From assembly GCA_013365325.1 (NCBI GenBank), contig JABVXV010000145.1, positions 1 to 64,000 on the forward strand: DNA of 64,000 nt, in the 5' to 3' direction. The DNA comes from Dipetalonema caudispina (Eukaryota; Nematoda; Chromadorea; Rhabditida; Onchocercidae). The notes beneath the pieces were generated by a model, which saw only the letters and a program-made list of their open reading frames with translations, was not told the DNA's origin and ran no database searches. A program made the position numbers and the translations under genes. Below are positions 34,698 through 44,354 of this stretch, piece after piece (positions within the stretch are counted from its first letter, which is position 1; every line of letters begins with the position of its first letter).

Positions 34698-36804
34698 AAG
34701 AGAAAAAAGAAGGAAAAAGTAATAATAACAAGAGAAGATTAGCCCAGCAATATTTTTCAGATAAAAATATTTGGCAGTAAGATTCTAAAAATTCCCGATC
34801 CAAGATATTTTGGAAGAGGTAAGATACGATGAGAAGAAAGCTGTGCAGACGATATATTATAAATGTGATGTGATAAGGTACAGAATGATGCTTTTAAAGA
34901 AAACTTCGAAAGCAAAAAAAGAAAAAAAAAAATTGGAAATTCTTCCAGGAAATCATTTCGATAAGCAATTGAAAGACAAACTTAATGGCAGAATTTTTCG
35001 AAACTCAATTTCATCTTGGAATTTCAAATACTTTTTTCATTTCCTTAGAAACCCTTTAGCTTTTTATTGCACAGTTAAAGTCACTTTTGTTTCATTAAAA
35101 AGAAAAAAGTATAAATAACAAAATGCAAAATTGAGGTGTGATAATCGTATCCGTAAAAACATATTTAGTATTAGAAATCAATGAAATAGTGCTAATATAA
35201 ATAGGATAAGTAATTTCAAGGAAACGAAATTAATAAACCATACTTCCGGAGAAAATTTATATCACATAATGCAAATAAATAAGAAGTAGACGCCTCTTCA
35301 AACAACTTTATAGTTTTATAATAAAATCTAAAAATCTTAAACAATATCAAAAAAAGGGAGGAAAAATTTTAAGGCGAGATATGAAATAATCGCTTGAAGG
35401 GATATATATTTCAAGCAACCTTTTTACATTTTCAAAATTTTTTCCCGAATTATTGTCAGGAGTAGGCCAATACTTATTTCATCACTATGAAGTCATGCGT
35501 AATACAATTTTGAATTGAGTATAGACCTTGTTTTTTAATAATTTATGATTTTTTCTTTTTTTTTTTAAAGTTAGTAAAGACAAGTGAACAGCTAATAGAT
35601 GTTAGAAAACAAGCAGGAAAAGATCTATTTCCAACTTTTTTTTCCTGAGATTTGAAGAGATAAAATATGCAAATTGGGTTGTTTAATCAAAACTAAGTGA
35701 AAGTTGATTTTAAACAGCAATCCATTGCCATCTTCCTTTTCTCCTTTCAATTTTCAACTCCTAACTGAATTTGAATTTTTTTCCAATGCTATGAGGTCAT
35801 GACAACTTTCTGGAAATTTCAAAAGTTCCTTGCAGCTTTTGCTCTATGAGTGCAATGATCGATGATGAAACTAAAATATAGCTCAAATTCACGCTTACAT
35901 TACTATTTTCGCTTCTGATAGCTAAAATAAATCAATGATCATTAAGGACTTATTGTTTTAAAAATAGAAGCATATTTTAAGGCGAAAGGATAATGTATTC
36001 GTAAAAAATATGAAACAAATTAAATATCCTTTATCAAAAATCATTTTATTGATTGATTTCATTATAATTTATATGAAGAAATTCGAGATAAGATGTAGCT
36101 AATTTGTTTGCGTTTTATAAGAATATATTAAATTTTGAGAAATTTAAGTGTCTATTTAACTTACTGATATTGGATAACCAAATCTAAGCTCTTGCTATTT
36201 ATGAAAGAAAAGAATTAAATGTCATATTTCAGTCAACAAAAATTTCAAATAAGAAAAGTGACAGTAAAGATTGATTTTAAGATTTTGCTGAAAAGTTTAA
36301 AATCGAGAAGAAAAAAAAATTTTAAAGTTTTGAAGAAAAAATTCGATAAGAATAAATGGATGCAAGGTACTGTTTATTCCCACTACTAACTTGGAGAATA
36401 AATTGCCGAAAATTTCAGTCCAGAATGATGCAGCTAATAAGTAATGTAGTACTTTTTCAAATCTTTATTTTCTGAGAATAAATTTATCCTTGGAAAAATT
36501 AAACGAACTAAGGAAAATGTTAAATAATCAAACGAAAAGTAAAAAAAATGGCGTCAAACAGAGCGCTTGTTAATTAGTGAACAAGCATACTTACATTTTG
36601 CATCCGTGAAGTGCGTCGCGGATGATGCGACCGATAACTGCTTACAGCATTGGCGACACCGCCACCACTGCAACGGATTTGTAAGGATGAGGAAACGGAT
36701 AGGGCTGCTGGTGGCGCAAATGTTAACGGCGGTATGGCACCACTGTTCAGCGATAATGTTGTATCGTCGCATATTTCGTCGTGACCAAAAACCGCTGTTT
36801 TCAT
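15030..36804 (-). CDS. unc-103: ERG-type voltage-gated potassium channel (UNC-103 class), 17 coding exons
   Basis: Plasma-membrane K+ channel of the ether-a-go-go-related family; four subunits form the pore, and in C. elegans the family member damps excitability of muscle and neurons. The exons (listed separately) join in frame over 21.8 kb to give 830 residues. Order: poorly conserved N-terminus (1-135), linker [15 protein letters not shown] (136-150), S1 about 165-190, S2-S3 about 207-262, S4 about 278-295 with repeated Arg/Lys, S5 about 303-326, pore with SIGFGN (383-388), S6 about 394-420, C-linker, cyclic-nucleotide-binding homology domain (about 500-620) and a C-tail with a predicted coiled coil (about 680-715). 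I see no PAS/eag domain in this model. The introns are large (up to 8.8 kb). Alternative 5' exons are likely (see 42638 and 55072). Filter and S4 are intact, so the gene looks functional. Confidence 0.94.
15640..15808 (-). CDS. unc-103: ERG channel exon 16 (coiled-coil end and linker)
   Basis: Residues 696-751. It begins [20 protein letters not shown], a heptad-like pattern continuing from exon 15, then a Ser-rich part. Its first base completes Ser695, and it leaves in phase 0 at AGG|GTATCC. Confidence 0.85.
15945..16014 (-). CDS. unc-103: ERG channel exon 15 (coiled-coil start)
   Basis: Residues 673-694 ([20 protein letters not shown]...). The first two bases complete Met672 and the last two open Ser695. 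Acceptor AATTTTCAG, donor GTATGA. The heptad pattern suggests a tetramerising coiled coil, as known in the C-tails of EAG/ERG channels. Confidence 0.85.
17024..17071 (-). CDS. unc-103: ERG channel exon 14 (48 bp)
   Basis: Residues 657-671 ([15 protein letters not shown]). Of the three frames only this one is open, and it fits exons 13 and 15 exactly (2 nt in, 1 nt out). Acceptor TTTTTAG, donor GTTAGT. Short but well bounded. Confidence 0.75.
17559..17655 (-). CDS. unc-103: ERG channel exon 13 (basic segment after the CNBHD)
   Basis: Residues 624-655, starting [17 protein letters not shown]. It enters in phase 0 and leaves with one extra base, which exon 14 needs. The basic composition just after the cyclic-nucleotide-binding homology domain resembles the equivalent region of ERG channels. 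The acceptor TGATTTAG is less pyrimidine-rich than the others. Confidence 0.75.
17918..18111 (-). CDS. unc-103: ERG channel exon 12 (second half of CNBHD)
   Basis: Residues 560-623, [14 protein letters not shown] to [27 protein letters not shown] and YPEFAE match the end of the ERG cyclic-nucleotide-binding homology domain closely. Acceptor TTTTTTAG, donor GTTAGT. Confidence 0.95.
18188..18315 (-). CDS. unc-103: ERG channel exon 11 (first half of CNBHD)
   Basis: Residues 517-558, including [19 protein letters not shown] and ARGSVEIL, the beta-roll of the homology domain. Phases 2 in and 1 out fit the neighbouring exons. Donor GTGAGT. Confidence 0.95.
18559..18683 (-). CDS. unc-103: ERG channel exon 10 (C-linker)
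   Basis: Residues 475-515 ([20 protein letters not shown]...), the C-linker that joins S6 to the homology domain. Acceptor TATTCACAG, donor GTTATT. Confidence 0.95.
18851..19050 (-). CDS. unc-103: ERG channel exon 9 (end of S6 and C-linker)
   Basis: Residues 409-474. [20 protein letters not shown] is the S6 activation-gate end, followed by [19 protein letters not shown] and TNGIDMNT. It is nearly identical in pattern to vertebrate ERG. Donor GTAAGT. Confidence 0.97.
19175..19363 (-). CDS. unc-103: ERG channel exon 8 (pore helix, SIGFGN filter, start of S6)
   Basis: Residues 346-407. The selectivity filter SIGFGN is at 383-388 (vertebrate ERG has SVGFGN), preceded by the turret (NEPYLSTNG...) and pore helix [13 protein letters not shown]. 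It leaves with one base, T, which with the next exon makes Ser408 of the GSLMYAS motif; donor GTTAGT. Confidence 0.97.
19690..19903 (-). CDS. unc-103: ERG channel exon 7 (S4 voltage sensor and S5)
   Basis: Residues 274-344. S4 is [20 protein letters not shown], with Lys/Arg at 282, 285, 288, 291, 294 and 295; then [10 protein letters not shown] and S5 with [16 protein letters not shown]. Acceptor ATTTTTAG, phase 0; donor GTATCT with one base carried over. Confidence 0.97.
19904..23193 (-). other. ERG channel intron 6 (3.3 kb)
   Basis: AT-rich intron splitting the S3-S4 linker. Apart from the candidate microexon at 22047-22070 and several A/T homopolymers (for example 21715-21726 and 21917-21928) I see no conserved element. 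Confidence 0.7.
22047..22070 (-). CDS. unc-103: Candidate 24-nt alternative microexon in the S3-S4 linker
   Basis: Inside the 3.3-kb intron between exons 6 and 7 a GC-richer 24-mer reads IGGLNKDE, flanked by CTTTTTTAAG and GTAAAT. It is an exact multiple of three and enters and leaves in phase 0, as do both neighbours, so including it would insert eight residues between NSDE and TTTLIGLL, just before S4. It ends in DE like exon 6. The acceptor is AAG rather than CAG, and no homologous insert is known to me, so it remains a prediction. Confidence 0.5.
23194..23307 (-). CDS. unc-103: ERG channel exon 6 (S2-S3 linker and S3)
   Basis: Residues 236-273 ([17 protein letters not shown]..., then [12 protein letters not shown]). 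Matches the [25 protein letters not shown] region of vertebrate ERG. Phase 0 at both ends; acceptor TTTTTAG. Confidence 0.97.
23506..23628 (-). CDS. unc-103: ERG channel exon 5 (S1-S2 loop and S2)
   Basis: Residues 195-235. A basic loop ([13 protein letters not shown]) leads into S2, [20 protein letters not shown], with the acidic residues that pair with S4. Phase 0 at both ends; donor GTTCGT. Confidence 0.96.
24074..24197 (-). CDS. unc-103: ERG channel exon 4 (S1)
   Basis: Residues 154-194: [18 protein letters not shown] and then the hydrophobic S1. The first base completes Arg153 from exon 3. Acceptor ATTTCCAG, donor GTATTT. Confidence 0.97.
24477..24529 (-). CDS. unc-103: ERG channel exon 3 (pre-S1 linker, 53 bp)
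   Basis: Residues 136-152, [17 protein letters not shown], plus two bases of Arg153. This motif is highly conserved just before S1 in ERG channels. Acceptor AATTTCAG, donor GTGGGT. Confidence 0.95.
24530..27645 (-). other. ERG channel intron 2 (3.1 kb)
   Basis: AT-rich with no coding signal that I can support. It contains an (AGT)n microsatellite and a short CAAT tandem near 24927-24940. The 69- to 88-codon plus-strand frames here have chance-like composition. Confidence 0.7.
25924..26032. repeat. (GTA)n/(AAT)n microsatellite
   Basis: Imperfect GTA repeat with AAT and GCA/GTC interruptions inside intron 2 of the channel gene. On the minus strand it reads as a leucine run, a translation artefact. 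Confidence 0.93.
27646..27840 (-). CDS. unc-103: ERG channel exon 2 (N-terminal cytosolic region)
   Basis: Residues 71-135, from [10 protein letters not shown] to STDSMPFAA, with a QQQQ run and [14 protein letters not shown] near the end. Donor GTAAGT, phase 0. The acceptor is uncertain: GGTTAAG is poor, but it is in phase 0 with exon 1. The frame is also open upstream to an ATG at 27870, so a shorter isoform could begin there with [10 protein letters not shown]. Confidence 0.75.
27913..28149 (+). CDS. Doubtful 78-codon open frame next to channel exon 2
   Basis: The second half of this frame (about [20 protein letters not shown]) has a more balanced composition than the intron around it, and a GTAGGT donor-like site follows the stop at about 28161. 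I recognise no family and see no partner exon, so it may be chance or an antisense transcript. Confidence 0.15.
   Translation: MVQLTFSFSHYKFYGKFSFISSPNMGKTMNSNYLLNQFNLTRSDLISYCTERIPIVKCYRNIVKRISGSSNQEAMLDL
28406..28444. repeat. Poly-T tract, 39 nt
   Basis: Uninterrupted run of T. The minus strand is a 39-nt A run in the sense orientation of the channel intron. It could be a remnant of a retroposed sequence, but I see no flanking duplication. Confidence 0.95.
28825..29023. other. Coding-like island, strand unresolved
   Basis: On the plus strand a good acceptor (TTTTTGCAG ending at 28824) opens a frame to a stop at 28949-28951 ([19 protein letters not shown]...). On the minus strand an ATG at 29023 starts [17 protein letters not shown] and stays open for 62 codons, but no donor in phase with channel exon 2 is present. 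Base composition is richer in G/C than the surrounding intron. No family is recognised on either strand. Confidence 0.3.
30097..30135. promoter_or_regulatory. Perfect 17-bp inverted repeat centred on CACGTG
   Basis: The left arm at 30097-30113 (AAACACAAACTTTATCA) and right arm at 30119-30135 are exact reverse complements, with a 5-nt spacer. The centre contains the palindrome CACGTG (30112-30117), the core E-box of bHLH factors. A DNA site or an RNA hairpin is possible; neither is demonstrated. Confidence 0.6.
34316..34349. repeat. Poly-A tract, 34 nt
   Basis: Run of A within intron 1 of the channel gene. It gives the lysine run at the end of a plus-strand frame (34193-34378) that I do not regard as a gene. 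Confidence 0.95.
34464..34544. repeat. (GAT/AAT)n imperfect microsatellite
   Basis: Alternating GAT and AAT triplets with a few substitutions; on the minus strand it translates as an isoleucine run. Confidence 0.9.
34667..34699. repeat. (GA)n microsatellite
   Basis: GA dinucleotide run of about 33 bp in intron 1 of the channel gene, with one GG interruption near its end. Confidence 0.93.
36595..36804 (-). CDS. unc-103: ERG channel exon 1 (start codon, N-terminus)
   Basis: Residues 1-70, starting [14 protein letters not shown]. It is low-complexity and Ala/Ser/Pro-rich and ends RRTSRMQN, with a strong GTAAGTATG donor in phase 0, matching exon 2. An in-frame TAA lies upstream, so this is the first possible ATG. 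The locally high GC content supports coding. Assignment to this gene rests on strand, phase and position, because the sequence itself is not conserved enough for me to recognise. Confidence 0.7.
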
Positions 36805-37554
36805 GACGACGACGCCATGCGGATATGCTATTTATCCAGGTAACCAGCGGGTTGCAATAGTAAGTGGTAGTAATAAGAATAGCTGGTACCAGTATTTATC
36901 AGATGGAAATATTGAATTCCTCGATGAAGTTTTAAATTTCGTTTGAAACTCGAACAAATCTTCAATTAAACTCTATTACGATGTTAAATTTGATTGTATA
37001 ACACCAGTACTAGCAATCTACCTGATGTATTTTAGATAATCTGGACCGAATTTCGGTAATAATACCTTTCTTACGTTGTGATAGAAAAGTAAAGTGATAT
37101 CGTTCTATCAGATCCTCTCAATGGAATGTTGATACTTTAATACCTTAAATCTTCTGAATGTATGTTCGCATATGCATCAATCTAAGTTATATCAAGAATA
37201 TATGCAACAGTGACAGAATACGCTAATAGTAATAAAACATCATCAACAATTGTAGTTAAAGTAGTGAAAATAATAGGAGCAGTAATAGTGGGATAATAAT
37301 TGATTTGTTGCAAAGGAAATAAAGAAATTTTGCAATCAAAATGTTTTCCAGTTATTAGCAACATTATACATATTTTTTCTTAATTTCTTACACAATGCTT
37401 TTAATTAACTTTTCCGCTGCTTTTTACTTGATTATAAAAACTTATTCGTTAAGCAAATTTTGTTATTTCCATTATATTGTGCTTATTGATTACACAATTA
37501 CTTTCCATTCATTGATGTTATTTTGCTATCGGAAAACAGCAATGATAATGTTGG

Positions 37555-37635
37555 TAGCAGCAGTTGTTGTAGCAATAATAATAATAGTAGTAGTAGCAAT
37601 AGCAATACTGGTAGCAACGATAGTACTGATGCATG
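37555..37635. repeat. Imperfect GTA/ATA/GCA triplet repeat
   Basis: Degenerate triplet array (GTAGCA, ATAATA, GTAGTA units). On the plus strand it produces the valine/isoleucine/alanine run of the 37395-37649 frame, which I do not consider a gene. Confidence 0.8.
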
Positions 37636-40600
37636 TGATAACAGATTAAGTTAAAGGTATCACCAAACTTATAGATATATTAGATCGATGATTAATAATA
37701 ATATAAAATCTTTATTTCTATGGGGAAGACGAACAGCACCATCGGATATTTCCATTCCTGTTTGATGTAGATTTGTTTTCTTTCGCTTCTTGGAAGATAT
37801 TTTTCTGCGCTTTTATTTGTAGACTTATCTGTGAATAAAATATGCTATTACAATAACCAAATTGTTGATGCAACAATTGGACGGATAAATGAGGGAATTT
37901 GCATGAAATAATAAACAATAAATGAATTACTTGTAATGAGATAAAAGCGAAGCTAATTCCTATGTTTAAATAAACTGGAGAAGTTTGCTTTGTTCAAATT
38001 AACATTAATATAAAAGGAATAAGTCTGGAAGGATATGGGAAGAAATATCACAAGTTTAAAAAATGGCTAAAATACTTCTTTTTTTTTTTTGCTAGCGTTA
38101 TAAGTACTTTATCTGTAAGGAACTAGGCAATTATTCATTTAAGAAGATTAAACAATCTATATATTTAATTTTCATCCGAAAAAAATTAGTGAAAAAATTT
38201 GTTTGAAGTCTAATATAAATGATTATTAGAAGATGATTAACCGGAAAATGTTTAGTCCGATTAGATGCTTCATTTCATCCATTCCTTTATCTCATTTCGG
38301 TAAAGGATTAGAAGAAAAAAAAAAGAGAAAAATGTTACTTCTTAAATTTAGAATTAAAATTTACAAGTTTCCCCCTTGAAAATTATCAATAAAAAAAGAA
38401 AAATTATTCCTTTTATTACTAAGAACATTAAACTATATTGGTTATAGCAAGAGTAATGAAAAATTAGCAAACTCTGTAATAAACAAAATATTTTTGCACA
38501 AATCTCATGTCATTTCCAATGCATTTTTGCTCATCCTCCCTTTTTTAATATAATATCAAACATATGAGAAAGAGAGGAAGATTGCTTTACTTAAGCTTTT
38601 AGTACCTTTATTTCTTGCTTCGTCACGCCATTCTTTAATCTATTTGCGATGAGAGGTTAGATGTTAAACAAAATAATGAAGTGGAAATGGGGATTTAGAA
38701 TTTGAAGCTGTCGGTAGAGTATAAAGTTATATGTGAAAAAGGAATAGATTTCGAAATGAGATTTTAGAGATAGTGAAGTAAATAAAGAGGAAAAGAAAAA
38801 TTAAACATTCTGAATAAATTGATAAGGATAATGGAGAGAAAGAGAATTTAGAATTATAAAAAGTCACGCGTAATATTTAAATTATTTTTACTCTTAATCA
38901 GAATAGCATTCATCAATAACACTAAAAATGCCTGGTCATTTATTTATTGATTATTTTTTTCGCCTTCCCGGTAAATTTATCAGTTGGAGTTATACTAATC
39001 GAGATCATCTCTTATAAAATTGTGAGTGAGAAAAAGAGTTGAAAACGATAAATGAATAATCGCAAAATAAGAAATGATTTACTTTGATAGAGTAATAGCA
39101 ATAATATAAATTATATTAGTAGCATTAATAGTGGAAATCTTAATCAAAATTTTGTGGAAATATGATTAAATAGCAGAAGAAAAGAATGAATAAAATAATG
39201 GCGGAAAAGAGAAAGAAAAGGAATATTCAGGTACAGTTTAAAGCTCGTGCAATCAACAATCCTTTTATCAATGGCATATCAATCAACAATTTCGACATTA
39301 TTCTTCACCGAATTTGATGGATAGATAGGGATAGATGGATAGAGGATACAGAAGGATGATGTGATAAGGTTAGAATGAAGAAGAAGGAGAAATCATTTAG
39401 AGAGAATTAAAGCTGGAGAAGATCATAAATATAAACTGTGAAAAGTTTAGAATTGATAATGGCTATCAATATTACCTCCATGGTCGTTTAACTCTCAATA
39501 AACTATGCACTAATGTATGTAACGGATATGAGTGAATTTTAAAATTAAATTAATTCGAGATCATAGAAAAAACTTATTAAATAAATTTAATGCTTAAAAA
39601 TAGCATTATCGACTGATTCGTAGATCTCTAAGTATCACACATTTTAATAGTTAGCAGCTTTTTTCAGTGATTTTGAATGGTTCCAGCACCGAATAACACT
39701 TCTCTTATAAAAAAGCACTTTTGCTTAATTTTCTCTTAGTAATGTGTTTCCAACCAAAGGGAATAGGAAATAATTGGCCTATGACTAAAAAAGGAAATGG
39801 TAATCCTTAAAAGAGGAAGCAGCGAACAAATATGCGAATGGAAGGAGAATGAATGCTTTTCCTCAGTAATGATTCTTTTTTTTGGGACAAAATGGAAGAT
39901 CAATTGAACCTTTCATTTCGAAGTTATTTCTCAATTTGTTCTTTTGTCATTATAAAACTTTCCTTGATCATACGATAACCGTTGACCTTTAACTTTTATG
40001 CTGTATTTTCATGAATTTATCTAATCTAACTAATTTGAGATTATTTCTGTGAAATTATAAATCAACAAATCAGATTTGCTGGCAATCTATACCTCATATT
40101 TCAATTCTCTAGCCATGTATTAACACTTATCATGTAACAGTCACTCTTAGCATTTTTCTGAAACTGAACTTCGTCATCTCTAATTACACCTGTCCCAATT
40201 AACCAAGCATTATGTCATTCTACTTCTCCATATCTTACCGGAATGAATGTCAATAGCAAAAAAAAAAAAAAGGGAAAAAAATCTGGAATTAACAGTTCTG
40301 GAAATGTGCTTTTTTTTGGATGAAGCTGTAAGGGAATAGTTGCCATTAGTACCCAAAATGGATTTTGAAATGATGCACTTTTTCCATATTATGTTTGTGG
40401 ATGAGCTCTCTTATTGAATTATTCTCGGCATTCCCCTTCCCGACAATGAGATCTCTCTCACAGTTATTTCCTTCGATTCGATCAACTCCTGAATTTTCCA
40501 CTTATTTAGCAAGTTTCAGGCTTCCAAATAGGATGCCAAGGAAAAGAAATATGATGTAACCGAATTATTTAATCAAATTTTGTCATTTTTCCATCCTGAA

Positions 40601-42637
40601 ATGTCCAATTCTACAAAAAGAAAAAAGGAAGACTTTGGCAAATTGATTTTATAAATCCGCAAACTTGCATGACAAAACTTTTATCGATGAGTTTTTGAGC
40701 GGAAGAATAGGAAATTCCATTTTTAATATTTCTGGCAATCAAGTCTGATATTCGCCATATATCCGAGAGTTAACTTCTTGGCACTGATTGTCATTCAACA
40801 GTACGGGCCTCCATAAAGACATGCATTGGTTGTAGCTCATAAAATTAATCAGTAGCCTCTACTTTTATGCTCCAAGCATTAATTTGATGATATCAATCAA
40901 TATGATAAAAATGATTTCAGATTTCAATGAGAAAAAAAAACTGCTTTAAATAGTCCATTTTCAGGTGAATTTTTTCTAGAAATGAAAAAATGAAGCAAAA
41001 TTCGCTTGAAAAATTTTCCCTAGATCTAAAAAATTAAAAAGAAATTAAAATAAGTATATAACATATCATGCAATTCATTTATGCACATACATACAGGTAT
41101 AACCTATAATAAGTCATAAATAAATTTGAAGCGATATGAAAGCAGTAAAAATTGTTGCAATATTGTATACTTTGTGGATATTGGACGAGAAGTTCGTGTT
41201 TCATCAAAATGTAGGCCAGGAAGAGTAGCAATTATCGTTCATTGCCTGGAAATTCAACTTCGAGTCAATTTAAGAACTATTCACTACAAAGAGGAAGTTG
41301 TTTTATATTTTGTAGTCTTAGAGGAAAGGATTTTCATTCGAAATCTATTTCGGGCCAAATGAAGTTGGAGGAGAAAAGTTCGGTCTGAGTGTTCTTTGCA
41401 GATTTCCATCTTCTCAAGCTTTACAACACGATGATACATCATACATTTTCAATGGTATATAATTTCATCTTAAGAGATAATACGTATGGATAGGTTAAGT
41501 AATGTAGGGTACAAATTTGAAATATAAATACTTAACTTAAACTTTGGTAACCGTATACAAGTTAGACTTGAAAACAAAACCAATATCTCGAAAATAAGAA
41601 AGTATCATCCTGAGATTGTACAAAATGAAAGCGAAAGAAAATTTGGAAGTTTTTACCAGAAAATTTCTGGAAAAAATGGAAAATTTGCATCTATAAAAGT
41701 AGAATGAACTTTAGGAAATTAACAGAAGCTTTTGAATTTCTCGGATTCTATTTGTGAGAAAATTGTGAAATTTTTAACATGAAAAATTTCTTTCACATTC
41801 GTTGATGCTTCATTTTTTGAAAAAAAGAATTATGCTCTTTCAAAGATGAGAAATTTCGGGAAAATTATAATTCGTCCATTGAATAGAATGCTCCCAATTA
41901 CCAATAGGATAATAATTGCAGCAATAGTAAATTATAAACAGAAAGTAATTCGTTCCAAATAATATTTCAACTTTATGATATTCAATTTACAAATTACTAT
42001 CTTTAGGAAAACTTCACCACTTGCCTTCTTATCACTTCTTTCATTCACTGCAGCCAGCGTTGATCGCAAGAAGACAATGTATTCAAATAATTAGCATAAA
42101 ATCCATTCAAATAGATTTTTTGCATATAATCAAATATAAATATTTCTTTAATTTCAATACCATATCCAAACATTATTAGAGACATAATCGTGAAATTGGG
42201 CTATTGTTTGATCTATCGAACTTTTCAAAATCGAATTAATGGAACTCATTTGCTTAAGATCGAATTAATGGAGCTTACTTGTTCAAGTCATAGTAAAAAA
42301 TTAGCAAATCAGATGAACATTTCTAGCACTAAGATGTTAGGTTGAGCTACTTTTTAGCTGCACAGAAGACAAAAATTTGTTTGGAATGATTTTGTGTCTT
42401 AGTGTCTGAGAAAAGTGAATTCCATTAGACATGACGTATTCCTCATCTCATGATCACTCATCCAAAATCACATAAGAGATACGCAAAATGCATATTCACG
42501 TTAAAGTAATTGGCGGATAGCCTAGAAGAGCCAAGCCTGAGAGGACCTTTATATGGGAAAAGATATAACTGAAACCAGTGAAGTTGCGAAATTTTTGATT
42601 CGGGAATCTGATGGCCCATGTAAGCCATCATACTCAC

Positions 42638-42670
42638 ACTGAAATCATCTTTACACTTATGACCATTCAT
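42638..42670 (-). CDS. unc-103: Candidate alternative first exon of the ERG channel
   Basis: ATG followed by ten codons (MNGHKCKDDFS) and a consensus donor GTGAGTA, in phase 0. Channel exon 2 enters in phase 0, so splicing 42638 to 27840 would give a different 11-residue N-terminus. C. elegans unc-103 is known to use several promoters and first exons, which makes this plausible. The exon is very short, so chance is a real alternative. Confidence 0.3.
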
Positions 42671-44354
42671 AATGGTTTCCAGAAATTCTCGAATTTCAAT
42701 GTCGATATTATCAAGAAACTTCAGTAATGTGATGTTAAAAAGTCATCGAGAGTTTCAACTCGTTAACAGTTTTGCCGTTTGCAAATTTTAAACTGTCATC
42801 AATCATTTAGTTTTTTTGGAGAATATTCTGATGCCTTCTGATACCGAAGAGGTTTTGCTAATTAATTTATATTCATATCGTTGGTGTTTACTTAATTTTA
42901 TTTAATAATAATTAGTTTTAGTGAATGATTTCTCCTTCTCATTTATATTTTCGAAAACAGAAGGATGCAAGGAACAGCAGGCTCTTTTGGCACAAGACGA
43001 CTGGATAGATGATAAAAAGAAAAAAGTAAAAAATAGATTTTGCTATGGAAAACAGAAAAATGCCGTTAAAAATTTATGGTGAAGCATTGGGGAGTAGTGT
43101 TGCGAAATAATTCGAGCTAATACGTCATCCTGAAATATTGATGATATCGCACAATCTCAGCACTCTTTCTATTCCTTCGACCAATGCTGTTTATAGCCTA
43201 GTTAGCTACAGCCGACGGTCAAATGTTCATACTCTGGTCTTCAAGACTTGCTCAGGATTTATTTTTTAATCTTATTTTACCAATGTTTCTATAAGATTAG
43301 AAAATTGACAGAAAATTTTTTGAATTTGTCAGTTGCCTATAAAGGATAAAAATTCTGAAGCGATGTGTTCAACACAGTAAACAACATCTGAATGTGTGTC
43401 AACAATCCAAATGCTTATTCTTGAATATATCGATGACTGAATAATTACACAAATAAACGAACGATCTAATTCGTATCGAAATTTCTCCTTAATTTTAAAC
43501 ATAATCAATTACAAGAAGCTGAAATCTTATGGATAGCGTTCGAAGTTCACAGATCGGAGACTTCAAAATTAAACTAAAAAGAAGAAAAAAAAAAAAAAAC
43601 GAAGAAAAAAATTAGCAAAAATGAAACGAAAAAATTTTCCCCATAAAGAAGAAGTTTTTATTAAAGTCATTTAAAATAAATGAGACTGAGTAGAGACCAC
43701 AAAGTGGGACATCACGCTGCTTCTTGCAATATCAACCAACCATCGACTTCTTCTACGGAAGGAAGAGAAAATCCCATATCGTATTACCGTTATTAGCCAC
43801 ATCCAGAGTTTGTGGCAATTAGATATAAATGAGGAAGGATGATGGGAGAAGTGGGCGATGGATAAAAGTTGCAGATTTGCAAGGGAAAAAAAAAAAGAAA
43901 GAAAAGCACAATCTGATAGCTCTTCGGAGTATCTTTTTTCAACATTTCATTTTAAATTATTTGGTAAAAAACGACAGAAAGAGAGGCTCCAACTGTCAAA
44001 GAATGAAAATTTTTTTCAAACTAAAATAAACACTTTCATTGAATTTCACACAATTCGTTTCCTTCATTCACGAAGTATATCACGATTCTTATATCGATGT
44101 ACTTAATAAAGGTACCAAATATGCAAGAAGCAATCAAGCGGCTATTTTGAACGCTCCATTTATTTCACACTTTTTAAATGAGCGAAAATTTTGAATAATG
44201 TTAAAAATTTTATAAAAAGATTATGCATATCAATGGTTTAAACCAAAATATGATAATAAATAGGAAGGGAAGTTGATAGTTTTACGAAAGATATTGAAAT
44301 GTAATTGTTTCTTAATAAATAGAAGAAATAAAAAAGTGTTGAAAAAGATATATT

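Larger units (their letters stand above)
27841..36594 (-). other. ERG channel intron 1 (8.8 kb)
   Basis: Largest intron of the basic model and the most likely place for internal promoters. It contains a 39-nt T run, a perfect hairpin at 30097-30135, a coding-like island at 28825-29023, a less AT-rich block at about 33060-33420, and GAT/AAT and GA microsatellites near 34.5-34.7 kb. No other gene is recognisable. Confidence 0.65.
36805..44354. other. Upstream region of the ERG channel, no confident gene
   Basis: AT-rich sequence 5' of channel exon 1. It has a GTA/ATA microsatellite at about 37555-37635, a short imperfect tandem at about 42230-42287 (two ~28-bp copies around ATCGAATTAATGGA), and a candidate alternative first exon at 42638-42670. 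A frame at 41126-41362 has some coding-like composition but no partner exon. Promoters of the channel gene are expected here. Confidence 0.5.

Noticed and set aside
41126..41362. 78-codon plus-strand frame with IVYFVDIGREVRV, faintly like the core of a Tudor domain
   Set aside because: The resemblance covers only about a dozen residues, the rest does not fit, and no flanking exon was found.
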